Positions 1 to 8,224 of a DNA stretch of 64,000 bases are shown in pieces. Each line of letters opens with the position of its first letter. Positions within the stretch are counted from its first letter, which is position 1. The translations under genes were made by a program, and so were the position numbers. Source of the stretch: Arminella tubonensis (lineage in GTDB: Bacteria > Pseudomonadota > Alphaproteobacteria > Rhizobiales > Rhizobiaceae); the NCBI RefSeq assembly GCF_003240585.1, contig NZ_PCDP01000069.1, positions 62,001 to 126,000 on the forward strand, given 5' to 3'. The notes beneath the pieces are model-generated. The model was not told the origin of the DNA, did no database searches, and worked only from the letters and a program-made list of their open reading frames with translations.

Positions 1-73
1 CAGTTCTCTTCTTCGTTCACCTTTAACTTTTAAAGGTTGGTTCACTTTTCGAATGCTGACGCCCTGACGCTCG

Positions 74-247
74 TCAGAGGACGGCGTTGCCGGCCATCAG
101 CGCGAGCACCAGGAAAATCAGGAAGATGATCAACGCGATGCCGAACAGCACGCGGGCAATTGTGGCTGTCGCGGCGGATACGCCGGAGAAGCCGAGGAAG
201 CCGGCGATCAGTGAAATAACGAAAAATATAAGAGCCCATTTCAGCAT
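74..247 (-). CDS. DUF1328 small membrane protein
   Basis: This 57-residue protein begins MLKWALIFFVISLIAG and is almost entirely hydrophobic, with two predicted membrane helices (about residues 5-25 and 33-53) around a short GVSAATATIA turn. Both features are typical of the DUF1328 family (YtjA-like), whose function is unknown. The reading frame continues 23 codons upstream, but the start at 247 is preferred because an AGAGGA ribosome-binding site lies 7-8 bases before it and family members start with MLxWAL. It reads away from the patD operon and appears to be monocistronic. Bases 1-73 downstream hold no recognisable gene. Confidence 0.85.
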   Translation of the reverse strand: MLKWALIFFVISLIAGFLGFSGVSAATATIARVLFGIALIIFLIFLVLALMAGNAVL

Positions 248-325
248 AGCATTGTCCTCTGTGTCGCTCGAAACAGAGACGCGGGAACGGGCGAATTGTT
301 CCACGGCTATCAACATTTAGAGGCT

Positions 326-349
326 CGGGCCTCCCTTCGAGGAGGCCCG
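326..349 (-). terminator. Hairpin downstream of patD
   Basis: A perfect 9-bp stem (CGGGCCTCC/GGAGGCCCG) with a 6-base loop lies 22 bases beyond the patD stop codon. No clear T-run follows it on the minus strand, so it may be a weak terminator or an RNA 3'-end stabiliser of the five-gene operon. Confidence 0.5.
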
Positions 350-371
350 ATTATTCGGTCGGACGCGTGGC

Positions 372-1799
372 TCAACCGTGATTGATCATCACGTGGCGCA
401 CGGCAGTGTAGTCCTCCAGCGCATAGACCGACATGTCCTTGCCATAGCCGGACTGCTTGAGGCCTCCATGCGGCATTTCGTTGACCAGCATGAAGTGAGT
501 GTTGATCCAGGTGCAGCCATATTGCAGGCGTGCCGCGGTCTGCATGCCGCGGCTGATGTCCTTGGTCCAGACGGAGGATGCAAGGCCGTAGTCGCTGTCG
601 TTCGCCCAGGTCACCGCGTCGTCGACGTCGGTGAAGCGGGTGACGGAGACGACCGGGCCGAAAACCTCGCGCCGTACGATCTCGTCGTCCTGCGTGGCTC
701 CGGCAATCACCGTCGGGGCGAAGAAGAAGCCCTTGTCGCCCGAGGTCTTGCCGCCCGCAGTGATCTCCATGTGCTTATGCTCGGCAGCTCGGGCGACGAA
801 ACTCTCGACGCGGTCGCGCTGGCGCTTGGAGATCAGGGGTCCGATTTCGTTTTCGGTATCGTCGGCGAGGTTGTACTTGATGCTGGAAACGGCGGAGGAC
901 AGGTCGGCGACGAACCTGTCGTAGACCTTGGCGTCGGCATAGATGCGGCAGGCGGCGGTGCAGTCCTGGCCGGCGTTGTAATAGCCGAAGGTGCGGATGC
1001 CGGCGACGACAGCGTCGATGTCGGCGTCGTCGAAGATGATGACCGGCGCTTTGCCGCCGAGTTCAAGATGCGTACGCTTGACCGTCTTGGCTGCAGCCTG
1101 CAGCACCTTCTTGCCGGTCGCCACGTCGCCGGTGATCGACAGCATGCTGATCTTCGGATGATTGATAAGCGCGTTGCCGACGGTCTCGCCGCGGCCGAGA
1201 ATGACGTTGACGACGCCTTCAGGCAGGATCTCCGCCAAGAGCTTTGCCATTTTCAGGGCTGAGAGGGGCGTCTGCTCGGACGGCTTGAAGACGACAGTGT
1301 TGCCGCCGGCAATGGCGGGAGCAAGTTTCCACGCCATCATCATCAGTGGGTAGTTCCAGGGCGCGATCGAGCCGATGATGCCGATCGGGTCGCGACGGAT
1401 CATCGAAGTGTGGCCGGGCAGATATTCGCCGGCGACCGGTCCGTGCAGGTTGCGCACGGCGCCCGCGAAGAAGCGGTAGCAGTCGACGATCGCGGGGATT
1501 TCGTCGTTGAGCACGGCGTTGATCGGCTTGCCGCAGTTGAGCGCTTCGAGCGCCGCGAAAGCTTCCGCGTCTTTCTCGATCGCGTCGGCGATCTTCAGCA
1601 GGTAGGCCGAGCGCTGGCTCGGAGTCGTCTGCGCCCAGCTTTTGAAGGCCTTTTCGGCGGCGTCGACAGCGCTGTCGATCTGACCGAGCGAGGCCTCGGG
1701 CAGCTTCAGCACGGTTTCGCCGGTCTTCGGGTTGAGGATGTTCTCTTCGGTCTCCGTACCGGCCTCGAAGCGGGCGCCGATCAGCATTGCGGTGTCCAT
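372..1799 (-). CDS. patD: Gamma-aminobutyraldehyde dehydrogenase
   Basis: This 475-residue NAD-dependent aldehyde dehydrogenase should oxidise 4-aminobutanal, formed from putrescine, to GABA in the cytoplasm. The ALDH residues are visible: Asn149 in IAPWNYP, Lys172 in FKPSE, general base Glu246 in LELGGK and nucleophile Cys280 in NAGQDC. The length matches E. coli PatD/YdcW (474 residues). It is the last gene of a five-gene set in the order binding protein, ATPase, permease, permease, dehydrogenase, which is exactly the E. coli ydcSTUV-patD order. That context supports the substrate better than sequence alone, since ALDH specificity is hard to read. It lies 18 bases after ydcV. A betaine-aldehyde dehydrogenase role is a less likely alternative. 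Confidence 0.88.
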   Translation of the reverse strand: MDTAMLIGARFEAGTETEENILNPKTGETVLKLPEASLGQIDSAVDAAEKAFKSWAQTTPSQRSAYLLKIADAIEKDAEAFAALEALNCGKPINAVLNDEIPAIVDCYRFFAGAVRNLHGPVAGEYLPGHTSMIRRDPIGIIGSIAPWNYPLMMMAWKLAPAIAGGNTVVFKPSEQTPLSALKMAKLLAEILPEGVVNVILGRGETVGNALINHPKISMLSITGDVATGKKVLQAAAKTVKRTHLELGGKAPVIIFDDADIDAVVAGIRTFGYYNAGQDCTAACRIYADAKVYDRFVADLSSAVSSIKYNLADDTENEIGPLISKRQRDRVESFVARAAEHKHMEITAGGKTSGDKGFFFAPTVIAGATQDDEIVRREVFGPVVSVTRFTDVDDAVTWANDSDYGLASSVWTKDISRGMQTAARLQYGCTWINTHFMLVNEMPHGGLKQSGYGKDMSVYALEDYTAVRHVMINHG

Positions 1800-1817
1800 G
1801 ACATTCTCCTCGTTGAT

Positions 1818-2633
1818 TTATTTGCCGCCGCCGGCGATCTGGTCGCCGTCGCGGGTGAGATAGTAGGCTGCCAGGATCGGCAGGAAGGTGACGAGCACCA
1901 CGACCATGGCGACGACGTTGGTGACGGGGCGCTGGCGCGGCCGGATCAGCTCCTCGAGCATCCAGATCGGCAAGGTCATCTGCTGGCCACCGGTGAAGGT
2001 GGTGACGATGACCTCGTCGAAGGACAGCGCGAAGGCGAGCATGCCGCCGGCCAGCAAGGCGGTGCCGATATTCGGCAGGATGACGTGCCGGAACGTCTGG
2101 AAGCCATCAGCCCCAAGATCCATCGAGGCCTCTATCAGCGAGCCGGAGGTTCGGCGGAAGCGGGCGACGGCGTTGTTGTAGACAACGACGACGCAGAAGG
2201 TGGCGTGGCCGAGCACGATGGTCCAGACCGAGAACGGGATGTCGAACAGGCTGAAGGCGGAGCGCAGCGCGATACCGGTGACGATGCCGGGAAGGGCGAT
2301 CGGCAGGATCACCAGCAGCGAGATGCCCTCGCGGCCAAAGAACTTCGTCTGGCTGACGGCGGCAGCGCAAAGCGTGCCGAGCACCAGCGCGATCGCTGTC
2401 GCGATGACGGCGACCTGGACTGAGAGGGCCAGCGCGGTCCAGACGTCTGGCCGGTTCCAGGCAATGCCGAACCATTGCAGGGTCAGACCCGGCGGCGGCC
2501 ACTGATAGCTCTTTTCCTCTGTCGTGAAGGCGTAGACGAAGATCAAGAGGATCGGCAGATGGAGGAAGAGCAGGCCGCAGGCAGCGCCGATCTTCAAGGG
2601 GAGCGGGGAGCGTTGGTTGCGATCAGAGCGCAT
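1818..2633 (-). CDS. ydcV: Polyamine ABC transporter permease (PotC/YdcV type)
   Basis: This 271-residue inner-membrane permease is one half of the channel of the polyamine importer. It has about six membrane helices and a binding-protein-dependent transport loop, EASMDLGADGFQTFRHVILP, which contacts the ATPase. The open frame runs 26 codons further upstream, but the start at 2633 (MRSDRNQRS) is chosen because AGGGAG lies just before it, the upstream codons lack a hydrophobic pattern, and the length then matches E. coli YdcV (264). It overlaps the 3' end of the preceding permease gene by 11 bases, indicating translational coupling. Confidence 0.87.
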   Translation of the reverse strand: MRSDRNQRSPLPLKIGAACGLLFLHLPILLIFVYAFTTEEKSYQWPPPGLTLQWFGIAWNRPDVWTALALSVQVAVIATAIALVLGTLCAAAVSQTKFFGREGISLLVILPIALPGIVTGIALRSAFSLFDIPFSVWTIVLGHATFCVVVVYNNAVARFRRTSGSLIEASMDLGADGFQTFRHVILPNIGTALLAGGMLAFALSFDEVIVTTFTGGQQMTLPIWMLEELIRPRQRPVTNVVAMVVVLVTFLPILAAYYLTRDGDQIAGGGK

Positions 2634-3594
2634 CGAAAGCTCCCTGTCTCTTGGCGATCCAGAGGTAGATCGCCATGATGACGATCGGCACGACGGAGAA
2701 AGCGGCGGCAAGAGGGACGTTCCCTGCAGTTCCCTGCTGGGCGTAGACGGCCTGGCCGATGAAAAGCCGCGAGGAGCCGATGATCTGCGGGATGATGTAG
2801 TCGCCGAGGGTCAGCGAGAAGGTGAAGATCGAGCCGGCGACGATGCCGGGCAATGCCAGGGGCAGCAGGACGGTTCGGAAGGTCTGGCCCGGGGTAGCTC
2901 CGAGGTCGGACGATGCCTCGATCAGATTGCCGGGGACGCGCTCGAGCGCTGCCTGGGTCGGCAGGATCATGTAGGGCAGCCAGACATAGACGAAGACCAG
3001 GAAGGTGCCGATATAGCTGACCGAGAGCGAATTGCCGCCGATCACGGGCAGGCGCAGGATGCCATCAAGCAGCCAGCTGAGGCCGATCTTGGCGAAAATC
3101 CAGGTCAGGATGCCTTCCTTGGCGAGGATCAATTTCCAGGCGTAGACCTTGACGAGATAGCTGGACCAGAGAGGCAGCATCACTCCGAGATAAAACAGCG
3201 CCTTCCATTTTCCCTTGGCGTAGCGCGCGGCATAATAAGCGATCGGAAAAGCGACGAAGGCGGAGGCGATCGTCACCATGGCGGCCATGATGACCGTGCG
3301 GAGAATAATATCGAAATTCGACGGGTTCAGCAGCTGCGCATATGTCGACAGCGTGAATTCGTAGCTGATCAGGCCGGAGAAATCGTCGATCGAGAAAAAG
3401 CTCTGAAGCAGCAGCGTCAGCAGCGAGCCGATGTAGATGATCCCGAGCCAGAGAAGCGGCGGCGTCAGCATCAGGAAGAGCAGCAGCTTCGGCCGCCGCC
3501 AGAACAGGTCGGAGAGCCGTCCGAAGAGGCCGCCGCGTCCCGGTAGGATCGATGTGGCCGGCGCGGTGCCGATGGTTGCGAGAGCGGCCATCAT
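2623..3594 (-). CDS. ydcU: Polyamine ABC transporter permease (PotB/YdcU type)
   Basis: This 323-residue permease is the partner of the downstream YdcV-type protein. A first helix (about residues 38-60) is followed by a periplasmic loop and a cluster of five helices. The ATPase-contact loop reads EASSDLGATPGQTFRTVLLP. E. coli YdcU is 313 residues. The start codon overlaps the stop of the ATPase gene (ATGA, 3591-3594), so translation is probably coupled. Two Met codons occur in tandem, so the true start may be one codon later. Confidence 0.88.
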   Translation of the reverse strand: MMAALATIGTAPATSILPGRGGLFGRLSDLFWRRPKLLLFLMLTPPLLWLGIIYIGSLLTLLLQSFFSIDDFSGLISYEFTLSTYAQLLNPSNFDIILRTVIMAAMVTIASAFVAFPIAYYAARYAKGKWKALFYLGVMLPLWSSYLVKVYAWKLILAKEGILTWIFAKIGLSWLLDGILRLPVIGGNSLSVSYIGTFLVFVYVWLPYMILPTQAALERVPGNLIEASSDLGATPGQTFRTVLLPLALPGIVAGSIFTFSLTLGDYIIPQIIGSSRLFIGQAVYAQQGTAGNVPLAAAFSVVPIVIMAIYLWIAKRQGAFDAL

Positions 3595-4580
3595 GCGGCG
3601 TCATCCATGTAGTGCACGTCGGTCGGCAGCCACGAAAGCTTAACGGAGGTGCCGGTCTCGGGGATCGGCAGGCCGGCGGGAACAGTCACGTGCAGCCGCG
3701 TGCCATTGGCTTCCACGGCGAGACGCGTGGCGGCGCCGAGGAAATTCGTCGCCTGTACAGTTGCCGCAACGCCATCCTTGCCGGCGAGCCGGATCGCTTC
3801 CGGTCGCAGGCTCGCCCAGCGTCGCTCGCCGCCGAGCGACGACATGGTCTCGGGCGAAATGATGTTCGACGATCCGACGAAATCAGCGACGAAACGGGTT
3901 CTCGGCTGCTGGTAGATCTCCTGCGGAGTGCCTTCCTGCACGATGCCGCCGTTATTGAAGACGGCGACCCGATCGGCCATGGAAAGGGCTTCGCCCTGGT
4001 CGTGGGTGACGAAGATGAAGGTGATCCCCAGTGCCCGCTGCAGGCTTTTCAGCTCCTCCTGCATCTGCTCGCGCAGCTTGAGATCAAGCGCACCGAGCGG
4101 TTCGTCAAGCAGCAGAACTTTGGGCTTGTTGACAAGGGCTCTGGCGAGCGCCACGCGCTGTCGCTGGCCGCCGGAGAGCTGTCCAGGTTTGCGGGTGCCG
4201 TATCCCGGCAGCTTGACCAGCTCAAGCGCCTGCTCGGCTCCCCGCGTTCGCTCTGCCTTGCCGACCCCCTTGACCATCAGCCCGTAGGCAACGTTGTCGA
4301 GGATGTTCAGGTGCGGGAAGAGGGCATAGTCCTGGAAGACGGTATTGACGTTGCGCCTATAGGACGGAACGCCTTCGGCGGTCTCGCCGAAGATCTTGAT
4401 GTGGCCGGATGTCGGCTGCTCGAAGCCGGCGATCAGGCGGAGGCAGGTTGTCTTGCCGGAGCCGGAAGGGCCGAGCATGGCGAAGAACTCGCCCGGCGCG
4501 ATCTCCAGGTCGACGCCGTCGACGGCGCGGACCTGGCCGAAATGGCGGGACACCTTCTGGAAACGTACGGCGGCTGTCAT
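3591..4580 (-). CDS. ydcT: Polyamine ABC transporter ATP-binding protein
   Basis: This 329-residue ATPase energises polyamine uptake. It carries Walker A GPSGSGKT at residues 37-44, the signature LSGGQ at 135-139, Walker B LLLDE at 156-160 and a C-terminal TOBE region, the architecture of PotA/YdcT importers. The frame is open for 43 more codons, but those translate the intergenic inverted repeat. The start at 4580 has GGAG upstream and gives a normal N-terminus. The gene is separated from the upstream binding-protein gene by about 157 bases containing that repeat, while all downstream junctions overlap or nearly touch. Confidence 0.9.
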   Translation of the reverse strand: MTAAVRFQKVSRHFGQVRAVDGVDLEIAPGEFFAMLGPSGSGKTTCLRLIAGFEQPTSGHIKIFGETAEGVPSYRRNVNTVFQDYALFPHLNILDNVAYGLMVKGVGKAERTRGAEQALELVKLPGYGTRKPGQLSGGQRQRVALARALVNKPKVLLLDEPLGALDLKLREQMQEELKSLQRALGITFIFVTHDQGEALSMADRVAVFNNGGIVQEGTPQEIYQQPRTRFVADFVGSSNIISPETMSSLGGERRWASLRPEAIRLAGKDGVAATVQATNFLGAATRLAVEANGTRLHVTVPAGLPIPETGTSVKLSWLPTDVHYMDDAA

Positions 4581-4607
4581 GTGATGCTCCGGATCAACGG
4601 CTGGGTC

Positions 4608-4722
4608 AATCTCCCCCCTTGTGGGGGAGATGTCGGCAACGCCGACAGAGGGGGGTGAGCCACGAGCTCGGGGCCACCCCCCTCTGTCACTTCGTGACAT
4701 CTCCCCCACAAGGGGGGAGATT
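4608..4722. repeat. Inverted pair of a rhizobial palindromic repeat
   Basis: Two head-to-head copies of a roughly 50-base unit fill most of the ydcS-ydcT gap. Each unit has a C-rich/G-rich arm (AATCTCCCCCCTTG then TGGGGGAGATGTC) and a small inner hairpin, GTCGGC-AAC-GCCGAC in one copy and GTCAC-TTC-GTGAC in the other, closing on GACAGAGGGGGG. The same unit recurs at 27731-27881. It resembles the mosaic intergenic elements known from rhizobia. Its position inside an operon suggests that it could lower expression of the ATPase and permeases relative to the binding protein. Confidence 0.85.
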
Positions 4723-4737
4723 AGCTCCGGGACCCGA

Positions 4738-5898
4738 TCACCGCCCGCCGATCACGCCGATGTAGTCCGATACCCAGCGATGGTAAGGCACGCATTCGGT
4801 TTGGCTGGTGCACTTCGCCGTCGGGGTTTTCCAGAAGCTGATCTTGTCGAAGTGATCGTAGCCGTTGGTGGCGCAACCGGTGTCGGTCATCAGTTCATTG
4901 CCCTTGCAGGCAGCGGGAACGGAGGGCAGTGCGCCGAACCAGGCGGCGGCATCGCCCTGGACCTTGGACTGCAGCGAATGTTCCATCCACATGTAGGCGC
5001 AGTTCGGATGTTCGCTGTCGACGTGCAGCATTGTCGTGTCGGCCCAACCGGTCGCCCCCTCATCGGGGAAGGTCGAGGCGATCTTCTGCTTGTCGGCCTG
5101 CAACAGGTTGACCTGGAACGGCCACGAGCCGGATGCTACGACGCCCTCGTTCTTGAAGTCGTCGGTCTGGATCATCGCATCGTGCCAGTAACGGCTGACG
5201 AGCTTGCGCTGCCCGCGAAGCAGGTCGAGGGCTGCCTTGTACTGGTCCTCGTTCAGTTCATAAGGGTTCTTGATCCCGAGTTCCGGCTTGTGCGCCATCA
5301 GATAGAGGGCGGCATCGGCGATGTAGATGGGGCCGTCATAGGCCTGGACGCGACCCTTGTTGGACTTGCCGTCCGGGAGCGTCATTTCCTCGAAAACGAC
5401 TTTCCAGCTTTTCGGCGCCTGGTCCTTGAAGGCATCGGTATTGTACATCAGGACATTCGGCCCCCAAAGGTAGGGTACGCCATAATGGACGCCGTTGACG
5501 GTATGCCAGGGAGCGTTCTTCAGCCGGTCGTCGAGCGTCTTCCAGCTCGGGATGAGATCGACGTTGATCGGCTGGACGCGCTTGCCGGCGACGAGGCGGA
5601 GCGATGCGTCTCCCGATGCGGTGACGAGGTCGAAGCCGCCTTCGTTCATCAGCGCGACCATTTCGTCCGAGGTCGCTGCAGTCTTGACCGAGACCTTGCA
5701 GCCGGTTTCCTTTTCGAAGCCGGTGACCCAGTCATAGGCCTTGTCGCTCTCGCCCCGCTCGATGTAGCCGGCCCAGGCGACGATGCTGACGGCACCTTCA
5801 CCCTTGCCCAGCGTCTTCAGCGGTTCGGCGGCAACGACTTGAGTGGCGAAGCTTAGCGCTGCCAGCGCAGCCGTGCATGAGTTCAGCAGATGCTTCAT
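4738..5898 (-). CDS. ydcS: Polyamine ABC transporter periplasmic binding protein
   Basis: This 386-residue secreted protein should capture putrescine or a related polyamine in the periplasm and deliver it to the YdcUV channel. A signal peptide is visible (MKHLLNS, a hydrophobic core, and VVAA before Glu25). The mature part has the PotD/YdcS fold pattern, with a VAWAGYIERGE start and the acidic/aromatic stretch GVPYLWGPNVLMYNT. E. coli YdcS is 381 residues. It is the first gene of the operon, with 120 bases separating it from the upstream LysR gene. A palindrome in that gap (5995-6019) is a candidate operator. Confidence 0.87.
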   Translation of the reverse strand: MKHLLNSCTAALAALSFATQVVAAEPLKTLGKGEGAVSIVAWAGYIERGESDKAYDWVTGFEKETGCKVSVKTAATSDEMVALMNEGGFDLVTASGDASLRLVAGKRVQPINVDLIPSWKTLDDRLKNAPWHTVNGVHYGVPYLWGPNVLMYNTDAFKDQAPKSWKVVFEEMTLPDGKSNKGRVQAYDGPIYIADAALYLMAHKPELGIKNPYELNEDQYKAALDLLRGQRKLVSRYWHDAMIQTDDFKNEGVVASGSWPFQVNLLQADKQKIASTFPDEGATGWADTTMLHVDSEHPNCAYMWMEHSLQSKVQGDAAAWFGALPSVPAACKGNELMTDTGCATNGYDHFDKISFWKTPTAKCTSQTECVPYHRWVSDYIGVIGGR

Positions 5899-5994
5899 CG
5901 CAGTCTCCCGGTTTGGGCCACTTTTGTGGCGTTCTGTTCCCGGAAAGAAGATTGACGCGATTTCGCCGCATTCGCAAATTCATTTATCAGAACG

Positions 5995-6019
5995 ACGTTA
6001 TCGGAATTTCCGATAACGT
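5995..6019 (-). promoter_or_regulatory. Perfect 25-bp palindrome before ydcS
   Basis: ACGTTATCGGAA-T-TTCCGATAACGT is a perfect 12-bp inverted repeat with a one-base centre, starting at the stop codon of the LysR gene and lying about 97-121 bases before the ydcS start. It contains the T-N11-A pattern bound by LysR-type regulators. No T-run follows it, so an operator is more likely than a terminator. This is inference from symmetry and position. Confidence 0.55.
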
Positions 6020-6927
6020 CAACGCTGGCGGCCGGACCGCATGGTTTCGGCGATGCCGACGAAATCGCGGGCGGCCTGCGGCAGGTTGGAGCCTTTGCGC
6101 CAGACCATGCCGACCTGAACGACCGGCAGCGAACCCGATACGTCGCGGCTTTCGATGCGGTCGCCTTCGAGCGACCATGGGCGATACACCAGATCCGGTA
6201 GCAGCGCGACGCCGGCTCCGGTGGCGACGAGGCTGCGGACCGCTTCTACCGACCGGGTTCGAAATGCGACATGCGGCCTGGCGCCAAGCGCGCTCAGCAG
6301 CTTGCCGGTATTCTCCTCGATCTCGTCGATCGTCAGCATGATCAGCGGTTCGCGGGTGATGTCGGCAACGCTGATGATATCGGCCGAGACAAGCGGATGG
6401 CCGAGCGGCAACCAGAGGCGATAGGGTGAGGTCTCGAGGATTTCCGCCTGCAGCGCCATGCGGTCGCGCAAGTTGGAGATGACCATAACGGCGACATCGA
6501 GCTCGCCTCCGACCAGCAGATGCTCCAGATATCCGCCGTTGTCCTCTATGGCGGTCACTTCGACGCCCGGGCAGGCGCGGCGGTAGCGGGCCAACAGGTC
6601 CGACAGGACATAGCCGGCGACCAGCGATGTGACGCCGATATTGAGCGTGCCGCCCGGCTCATTCGTTTGCCCGGAAAAGCTGGTTCGGGCGTCTGAGACG
6701 GTTGACAGGATCTTGGTCGCGTGGCGGAGAAACTGATGGCCGTTGTGGGTGATGGAGAGGCCGCGCGGATGGCGATCGAAGAGTTCGACGCCGAGGTCGT
6801 TCTCCAGTTCCTTCAAGGCCTCGGTGACCGACGACTGCGAGATCGACAGGTTCTGTGCCGCACGGGTTACCGAGCCCTGTTCCGCCACGGCGACGAAATA
6901 TTGAAGCTGTCTCAGCGTGAATGCCAT
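6019..6927 (-). CDS. LysR-family transcriptional regulator
   Basis: This 302-residue regulator has an N-terminal winged helix-turn-helix (about residues 1-60, with FVAVAEQGSVTRAAQNLSIS) and a periplasmic-binding-like effector domain (about 90-295). It is transcribed in the same direction as, and immediately upstream of, the ydcSTUV-patD operon, so control of polyamine uptake is the obvious candidate role. LysR regulators more often sit divergent to their targets, so this tandem layout leaves the link unproven. The gene was not assigned to a named subfamily. Confidence 0.82.
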   Translation of the reverse strand: MAFTLRQLQYFVAVAEQGSVTRAAQNLSISQSSVTEALKELENDLGVELFDRHPRGLSITHNGHQFLRHATKILSTVSDARTSFSGQTNEPGGTLNIGVTSLVAGYVLSDLLARYRRACPGVEVTAIEDNGGYLEHLLVGGELDVAVMVISNLRDRMALQAEILETSPYRLWLPLGHPLVSADIISVADITREPLIMLTIDEIEENTGKLLSALGARPHVAFRTRSVEAVRSLVATGAGVALLPDLVYRPWSLEGDRIESRDVSGSLPVVQVGMVWRKGSNLPQAARDFVGIAETMRSGRQR

Positions 6928-7129
6928 GGCCGGTTAGACCATGCCGGCAAGGCGGATGGCAAGCGTCAGGAACCGCCCAAGCAGCGTTGCCGAAGCTGAA
7001 GATTCCGAAGCAAAAGAAAGGTGTTGAATTCACCGCGGATCTTTTGCGCTCAAAAAAACATAGCCGGCGATAGAGTAAGGCGCAATTCAACGCCATTGCC
7101 ATGCGGAAGTCTGCAAAATCAATGCTGTA

Positions 7130-7157
7130 GTCCAACGGAAACAGTTGGACCTTTTTT
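7130..7157 (+). terminator. Orphan intrinsic terminator (possible small RNA 3' end)
   Basis: GTCCAAC and GTTGGAC form a perfect 7-bp stem around GGAAACA, followed at once by C and six T residues, which is a textbook plus-strand intrinsic terminator. No plus-strand gene precedes it: the gene upstream (6019-6927) reads the other way. The 200 bases between that start codon and this site could therefore encode a small RNA. A small hairpin GGCG...CGCC lies at about 7080-7093. The rest of the 6928-7280 gap shows no other feature. Confidence 0.6.
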
Positions 7158-7280
7158 GGTAGCTGAAGCATTTCTGCGCCCGGTGGCACCTCCCCTTTAA
7201 GTATTCTGAAACAGGATGTCTTTAGCGTCGAGGTTGATTAAGGTTGTAGTGTTGGAGTGCTTTATGGCGGAGCAGTTGGC

Positions 7281-8003
7281 TTGAAGGCCCTACTGCACAT
7301 TTTCCGGCTCTCCCGGAAGCTTGTACTGATTGTCGGCGGAGTGGCCTTGTTGATGGGCTCCTCCGGCGCATTCGCACTTTATATCGGCAGTGACAGGCTG
7401 CTTGGGCCATCGTCCTCGTCCACCAACGGTCTGGTCTGCACTGACGTCAACCTGGTGACAATTCGCAAGCAGAACCGCGTCTGGATCCGCAAATATATAA
7501 CCACAGACACCACCGATGGCCTGACGCGGGTCAAAACGGCGCTGCGGGTAGCGAGAGCGGTGTACGAGGCCCAGAAGCCGGATCTTGTCCAGGTCGTCGT
7601 GCTCGACAAGCACGGCCCGACGTTGCGCTCGGATATCCGTGGTCGGGCATTGGGCGCCGACGTCGTCTATGTGCCGGACCCGACGAAGGTCGAGGATGGG
7701 GCGGTCGATGCGCCATACACCGCGCGGTACTATGACGGCACCGCCAGTGATGAGGGTCTGTTTTACGGCGAACGGGTCGAGATGCCACTCAAGGACATCG
7801 ACGGCGTGATCGCTTCGCTCAAGGATCACAGCGACTGCGAGAACCCCGTCGCCGCCGATGCGACGAAAAGCGAAGACGGCGCGAAGGGCAAGAAGAAAGT
7901 CGAAAAAGCAGATTCCGGGGAAAAGATTGATCACGGCACGACCGGTAGCATAGCGCTGCCGGCGAACGGCGAAACAAATCTGCCGGCAACGGTCGCGAAC
8001 TAA
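7281..8003 (+). CDS. Hypothetical membrane-anchored or secreted protein
   Basis: I do not recognise the family. The protein (about 240 residues) has a basic N-terminus, one hydrophobic segment (VLIVGGVALLMGSSGAFAL) acting as signal or anchor, and then a soluble domain with two cysteines (in LVCTDVN and HSDCENP) that could pair in the periplasm. The tail after about residue 195 is rich in Lys, Asp and Glu and looks disordered. A TTG start at 7281 is chosen because GCGGAG lies 8 bases upstream. A GTG start at 7257 would add 8 codons but lacks a separate ribosome-binding site. It ends 140 bases before a bidirectional terminator shared with the porin gene. Confidence 0.72.
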   Translation: MKALLHIFRLSRKLVLIVGGVALLMGSSGAFALYIGSDRLLGPSSSSTNGLVCTDVNLVTIRKQNRVWIRKYITTDTTDGLTRVKTALRVARAVYEAQKPDLVQVVVLDKHGPTLRSDIRGRALGADVVYVPDPTKVEDGAVDAPYTARYYDGTASDEGLFYGERVEMPLKDIDGVIASLKDHSDCENPVAADATKSEDGAKGKKKVEKADSGEKIDHGTTGSIALPANGETNLPATVAN

Positions 8004-8142
8004 AGCGCATCGCGTCAAAACGCGGCCAGGCGACCCCTCAAGTCTTTGTCCTATGCATGTCGTCGTCCCAAAACCGCTATGCGCTTTTGGGCGGCTTGCA
8101 TTTGTCCGATCCGATTGCTTCCCAACAACTTGAAAACAAAAG

Positions 8143-8170
8143 AAAGGCCCGGTGGGAATACCGGGCCTTT
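8143..8170. terminator. Bidirectional terminator between hypothetical gene and porin
   Basis: AAAGGCCCGG and CCGGGCCTTT form a 10-bp perfect stem around TGGGAATA. A-rich sequence precedes it and T residues follow, so it can stop both the plus-strand hypothetical gene and the minus-strand porin gene. Confidence 0.75.
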
Positions 8171-8224
8171 CCGCTCTCTGATCGGAGGTCAAGCCAAATC
8201 AGATAGTCTCGTTATGAGATTGTA

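Noticed and set aside
3591..4709. Extended ydcT start at 4709
   Set aside because: The extra 43 codons lie in the inverted repeat and are not part of the ATPase family.
4621..5856. 411-codon plus-strand frame opposite ydcS
   Set aside because: It is the antisense shadow of the binding-protein gene and includes the palindromic repeat; no family pattern or ribosome-binding site supports it.
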